Positions 13,254 through 15,617 of a DNA stretch of 15,617 bases are shown here, piece by piece (position 1 is the first letter of the stretch; the number at the start of each line of letters is the position of its first letter). The stretch spans positions 1 to 15,617 of the forward strand of contig CAAGBE010000103.1 of the NCBI GenBank assembly GCA_900768005.1, given 5' to 3'. The stretch comes from Clostridia bacterium. Lineage in GTDB: Bacteria > Bacillota > Clostridia > UMGS1883. The translations under genes were made by a program, and so were the position numbers. The notes below the pieces were generated by a model. That model made no database searches and had not been told where the DNA came from. It saw only the letters and a list, made by a program, of their open reading frames with translations.

Positions 13254-14036
13254 ATGAAAATAAGCCGGCAGAAGATAAAAAGTATAAATGTTGAGGATAT
13301 AATGCCAAACCCCTACCAGACAAGGAGAAATTATAACCATTTAAAACTGAGTAGCCTTGCGTCTTCTATAAAGGAAGTGGGAATTTTAACCCCTCTTTTA
13401 TTGAGAACGACCACCTCAGGGTACGAAATAATATCAGGAAACAGACGCTTTCGTGCTGCGCTGATGGCAGGATTAAAAACAGTGCCTGCAATTGTAGTTA
13501 TCGCAGGTGACAGACAGTGCGCCCAGCTCAGTCTTATAGAAAATCTTCAAAGAGAAGACCTCACGCCCTTTGAAGAAGCAGAAACTTTTTATAACCTTTT
13601 AAGCTATCACGGAGTAAATAAAGAAGATGTTGTAAAAACTGCTGCCGTAAACGGCCAATATGTTTCTGAGAAACTAAAACTCCTTAAAATAATTCCCGAA
13701 GCAAGATTTAAAATAGAAGAAAGCAACACAGACGAGGAATCAGCAAGAGAATTAACGAAAATACATGATGAAGAGGAGCAGTTAAAAGCAGCAGAGCTTT
13801 TGATAAAAGAAAATCTTTCACCGGAGGATGTATCCCTTTTAGCAAAGCAAATCAACAGAAAAATGGCAAATGGCAAGAAAAGATTGCGTTATTCAAACAT
13901 TCCTCTTTGCAGAAACACGGTTAAAAAAACAGTAAATATTCTTAAAAATAGCGGAGAAAAGGTGGAATTTACGCAAAACGAGGATGAAAATTATGTTGAA
14001 TATACCCTTAAAGTGCGAAAACAGAGTGTTTTTTGA
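13254..14036 (+). CDS. Divergent ParB/Noc-family protein in the noc position
   Basis: This 260-aa ParB-fold protein lies where noc (nucleoid occlusion) sits in B. subtilis. The N-terminal domain has MPNPYQTRRNYNHLKLSSLA (17-36), YEIISGNRRFRAALMAG (57-73) and IENLQREDLTPFEEAE (95-110). The ParB CTP-binding GERR is GNRR here. The helix-turn-helix region (about 121-146) aligns by eye with the neighbouring Spo0J, but the parS-reading GKSRS segment is replaced by AVNGQ. A short C-terminal part (KVEFTQNEDENYVEYTLKV) resembles the dimerisation domain. It lacks both the N-terminal membrane-binding amphipathic helix of Noc and the LGxGLxxLF ParA-stimulating peptide of Spo0J. AAAGGG lies 9 bases before the ATG. 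A Noc-like role is plausible from position. Loss of CTP use and changed DNA target are inferences. I give no symbol for that reason. Confidence 0.8.
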   Translation: MKISRQKIKSINVEDIMPNPYQTRRNYNHLKLSSLASSIKEVGILTPLLLRTTTSGYEIISGNRRFRAALMAGLKTVPAIVVIAGDRQCAQLSLIENLQREDLTPFEEAETFYNLLSYHGVNKEDVVKTAAVNGQYVSEKLKLLKIIPEARFKIEESNTDEESARELTKIHDEEEQLKAAELLIKENLSPEDVSLLAKQINRKMANGKKRLRYSNIPLCRNTVKKTVNILKNSGEKVEFTQNEDENYVEYTLKVRKQSVF

Positions 14037-14054
14037 AAAATACTCTGTTTTTTT
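14019..14054 (+). terminator. Intrinsic terminator overlapping the end of the noc-position gene
   Basis: AAACAGAGT (14019-14027) pairs with ACTCTGTTT (14042-14050), and inner T/A pairs extend the stem. A run of seven T residues (14048-14054) follows. The gene's TGA stop (14034-14036) lies in the loop. This separates its transcript from soj. Confidence 0.75.
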
Positions 14055-14063
14055 ATAAAAAAA

Positions 14064-14079
14064 TGTTTCACGTGAAACA
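14064..14079. promoter_or_regulatory. parS: parS centromere site
   Basis: TGTTTCACGTGAAACA is a perfect 16-bp match to the bacterial parS consensus bound by ParB/Spo0J. The palindrome extends with flanking A and T runs to 26 perfect bases (14059-14084). It lies upstream of soj-spo0J near the origin, as expected for ParABS. Spo0J would load here, slide on DNA as a CTP clamp, and recruit SMC and ParA. Confidence 0.95.
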
Positions 14080-14094
14080 TTTTTGTGTTATAAT
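14066..14094 (+). promoter_or_regulatory. soj-spo0J promoter overlapping parS
   Basis: A perfect TATAAT (14089-14094) with an upstream TG (14086-14087) forms an extended -10. Exactly 17 bases upstream is TTTCAC (14066-14071), a weak -35 inside the parS palindrome. ParB bound at parS would occupy the -35 region. Confidence 0.65.
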
Positions 14095-14135
14095 ACATAA
14101 TAATCAGTAAAAATAAAGAAAAAGGAGGGATTTCC

Positions 14136-14924
14136 ATGGGAAAAGTAATAGCAATAGCAAATCAGAAAGGCGGCGTTGGAAAAACTACCACGGCGGTAAA
14201 TCTTGCGGCGTGTCTGGCTAAGGCAGGAAAGAAAGTTCTTCTTGTTGATATAGACCCTCAGGGAAATTCCACAAGCGGTTTAGGTATAGATAAAAGACGG
14301 TGTGAGAAAACCGTATACGACTGTCTTATAAACGAAGAAAAAATGGAAAATATTTCCATAGAAACAGAGTACGAAAATCTTTCGGTATGCCCGTCAAACC
14401 TTGACTTGTCAGGGGCGGAGATTGAGCTTATAAGCGTAATGGGACGGGAAACCCGTCTTAAGGAAAGTCTTGCATCGGCGAGAGATATATTCGATTATAT
14501 TCTTATAGATGCACCACCGTCGCTGGGGCTTATTACCATAAATACACTTACCGCGGCAGACAGTGTGATTATCCCCGTACAGTGTGAATTTTACGCGCTG
14601 GAGGGCGTAAGTCAGCTTATAGAAACTATAAAAAGAATAAAAAAAGCACTTAACCCCAATCTCTACATACAGGGAATTGTAATGACGATGTATGATGCCC
14701 GCACAAACCTTGCGATGCAGGTTGTGGACGAGGTTAAGAGGTTTTTCCCCGGTAAGGTTTACAGGACCATAATCCCCAGAAATGTCCGCATTTCCGAAGC
14801 TCCCGGCTTTGGAAAGCCCATTATATACTATGATGAGTCGTCAAAAGGTGCGGAAGCCTATACAGAGCTCGCCTTGGAGCTTATTGAAAGCGTTGACGCA
14901 GAAAACTTGGAGGAAAAAGAATGA
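14136..14924 (+). CDS. soj: Chromosome partitioning ATPase ParA/Soj
   Basis: Soj is a Walker-type ATPase that binds DNA non-specifically as an ATP dimer and, with Spo0J-parS, segregates origins. In B. subtilis it also regulates DnaA. The protein is 262 aa, a typical chromosomal ParA length, with the ATPase starting at residue 1 and no N-terminal DNA-binding domain. Visible motifs are deviant Walker A KGGVGKTT (11-18) with signature lysine K11, VDIDPQGNSTSGLG (37-50) and Walker B-like ILIDAPPSLGL (122-132). PRNVRISEAPGFGKPI, with basic residues for DNA contact, lies near the C-terminus. AAGGAGG lies about 7 bases before the ATG. The stop overlaps the spo0J ATG by four bases. G12 matches the position whose Val change locks B. 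subtilis Soj as a monomer. Confidence 0.97.
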   Translation: MGKVIAIANQKGGVGKTTTAVNLAACLAKAGKKVLLVDIDPQGNSTSGLGIDKRRCEKTVYDCLINEEKMENISIETEYENLSVCPSNLDLSGAEIELISVMGRETRLKESLASARDIFDYILIDAPPSLGLITINTLTAADSVIIPVQCEFYALEGVSQLIETIKRIKKALNPNLYIQGIVMTMYDARTNLAMQVVDEVKRFFPGKVYRTIIPRNVRISEAPGFGKPIIYYDESSKGAEAYTELALELIESVDAENLEEKE

Positions 14925-15617
14925 AAAGAGTATTGGGACAGGGGCTTGACACTCTTTTTGGTGTTACAGGCCGTAATGAAAACTCTCCCGAAACGGAGGG
15001 CACAAGCGAAGTAAGGATGATTAAAACCAGCCTTATTGAGCCAAGACGTGACCAGCCGAGAAAGAATTTTGACCGTGAACAGCTGCAAGCGTTGGCAAAT
15101 TCCATTTCGGAGCATGGCGTAATACAGCCTATTATAGTGGTTGAAGGGCAGAATGGCTATTACAGTATAATTGCAGGTGAGCGAAGATGGCGTGCAAGCA
15201 AGCTCGCAGGACTTACCGAAATGCCTGCGATTGTGAGGACATACGACGAGCTTCAGATTGCGGAGGTTGCCCTTATTGAGAACCTGCAGAGAGAAGACCT
15301 CAATCCTATTGAAGAGGCTATGGGTTACAAAACTCTGATGGAAAAATTCTCTATGACTCAGGACAAGGTCAGCGAAAGAGTCGGAAAAAGCAGAAGTAAT
15401 ATCGCAAATATGCTCAGGCTCCTCTCGCTTGAAGATGAAATAAAGGAAATGCTTGCTGAAAATAAGCTTTCTATGGGACACGCACGTGCACTTTTATCTC
15501 TTCCGGAGGGGAAAGAGAGAGTTCAGGCGGCAAAAAGGATAATTTCCGAGGGTCTTAATGTAAGACAAGCGGAAAACTTAGGCAAGGAAATGTCTAAAAA
15601 GCCGGAAAAACTTAAAA
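14921..15617 (+). CDS. spo0J: Chromosome partitioning protein ParB/Spo0J (3' end beyond window)
   Basis: The 232 codons present cover nearly the whole protein; the C-terminal dimerisation part is cut. The N-terminal MKRVLGQGLDTLFG is the basic LGxGLxxLF peptide that stimulates ParA ATPase. The CTP-binding domain has PRRDQPRKNF (41-50), IIAGERRWRASKLAG (83-97) with intact GERR (86-89), and IENLQREDLNPIEEA (119-133). The parS-reading helix-turn-helix is MTQDKVSERVGKSRSNIANMLRLL (145-168), followed by LSMGHARALLSLP (183-195). GGAGG lies 8 bases before the ATG inside soj, and the ATGA overlap implies coupling. With parS 840 bases upstream this is a complete chromosomal ParABS system. Confidence 0.97.
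   Translation, partial: MKRVLGQGLDTLFGVTGRNENSPETEGTSEVRMIKTSLIEPRRDQPRKNFDREQLQALANSISEHGVIQPIIVVEGQNGYYSIIAGERRWRASKLAGLTEMPAIVRTYDELQIAEVALIENLQREDLNPIEEAMGYKTLMEKFSMTQDKVSERVGKSRSNIANMLRLLSLEDEIKEMLAENKLSMGHARALLSLPEGKERVQAAKRIISEGLNVRQAENLGKEMSKKPEKLK

Noticed and set aside
13254..14036. Calling this gene a plain second Spo0J
   Set aside because: It lacks the ParA-activating N-terminal peptide, intact GERR and the GKSRS helix present in the true Spo0J at 14921.
1..15617. CRISPR array, tRNA or rRNA gene, phage or defence genes
   Set aside because: No regularly spaced repeats, no clover-leaf or rRNA-like sequence, and every sizeable frame belongs to a conserved origin-region family.

Overview
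This window is the replication-origin neighbourhood of a bacterial chromosome, almost certainly from the Clostridia (Bacillota). The gene order is the classic Firmicute origin cluster. On the minus strand, reading away from the origin, it runs dnaA, dnaN, yaaA, recF, remB/yaaB, gyrB, gyrA. On the plus strand it runs rpmH, rnpA, yidD, yidC, khpB/jag, mnmE, mnmG, rsmG, a noc-position parB paralog, soj/parA, spo0J/parB. The DNA is AT-rich. The wording of several proteins (for example PLWGKMLNVEKA in GyrB) and a YidC without a lipobox suggest a gut-type Oscillospirales/Ruminococcaceae relative. That finer placement is inference.

Left arm (1-6434, minus strand): start of gyrA (cut by the window edge), gyrB, remB, recF and yaaA are packed with overlaps or gaps of a few bases. 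A 202-base gap between yaaA and dnaN holds a run of five hairpins. dnaN and dnaA are separated by an AT-rich gap with origin-like features and a good dnaN promoter.

Origin (about 6435-6793, no gene): three same-orientation DnaA-box-like 9-mers, a very AT-rich stretch, and divergent sigma-A-type promoters for dnaA and rpmH. A second origin-like segment lies between dnaA and dnaN (4949-5138), so the origin looks bipartite, as in Bacillus subtilis.

Right arm (6794-15617, plus strand): ribosomal protein L34 and RNase P protein, the membrane insertase genes yidD and yidC, the RNA-binding protein KhpB, the two tRNA wobble-U34 modification genes mnmE and mnmG, and the 16S rRNA methyltransferase rsmG. 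These end at a strong terminator. A divergent ParB-family gene in the noc position follows, with its own terminator. Next come a perfect parS site inside the soj promoter, then soj and spo0J (cut by the window edge). Replication initiation (DnaA, DnaN, gyrase), origin segregation (ParA/ParB/parS) and housekeeping RNA functions thus lie together, all co-oriented with replication.

I see no mobile element, CRISPR array, tRNA/rRNA gene or unknown gene cassette, and no evidence for a wholly new system. The most unusual items are the hairpin array after dnaN, the degenerate ParB paralog, the parS site overlapping the soj promoter, and the mutually exclusive hairpins between rpmH and rnpA.
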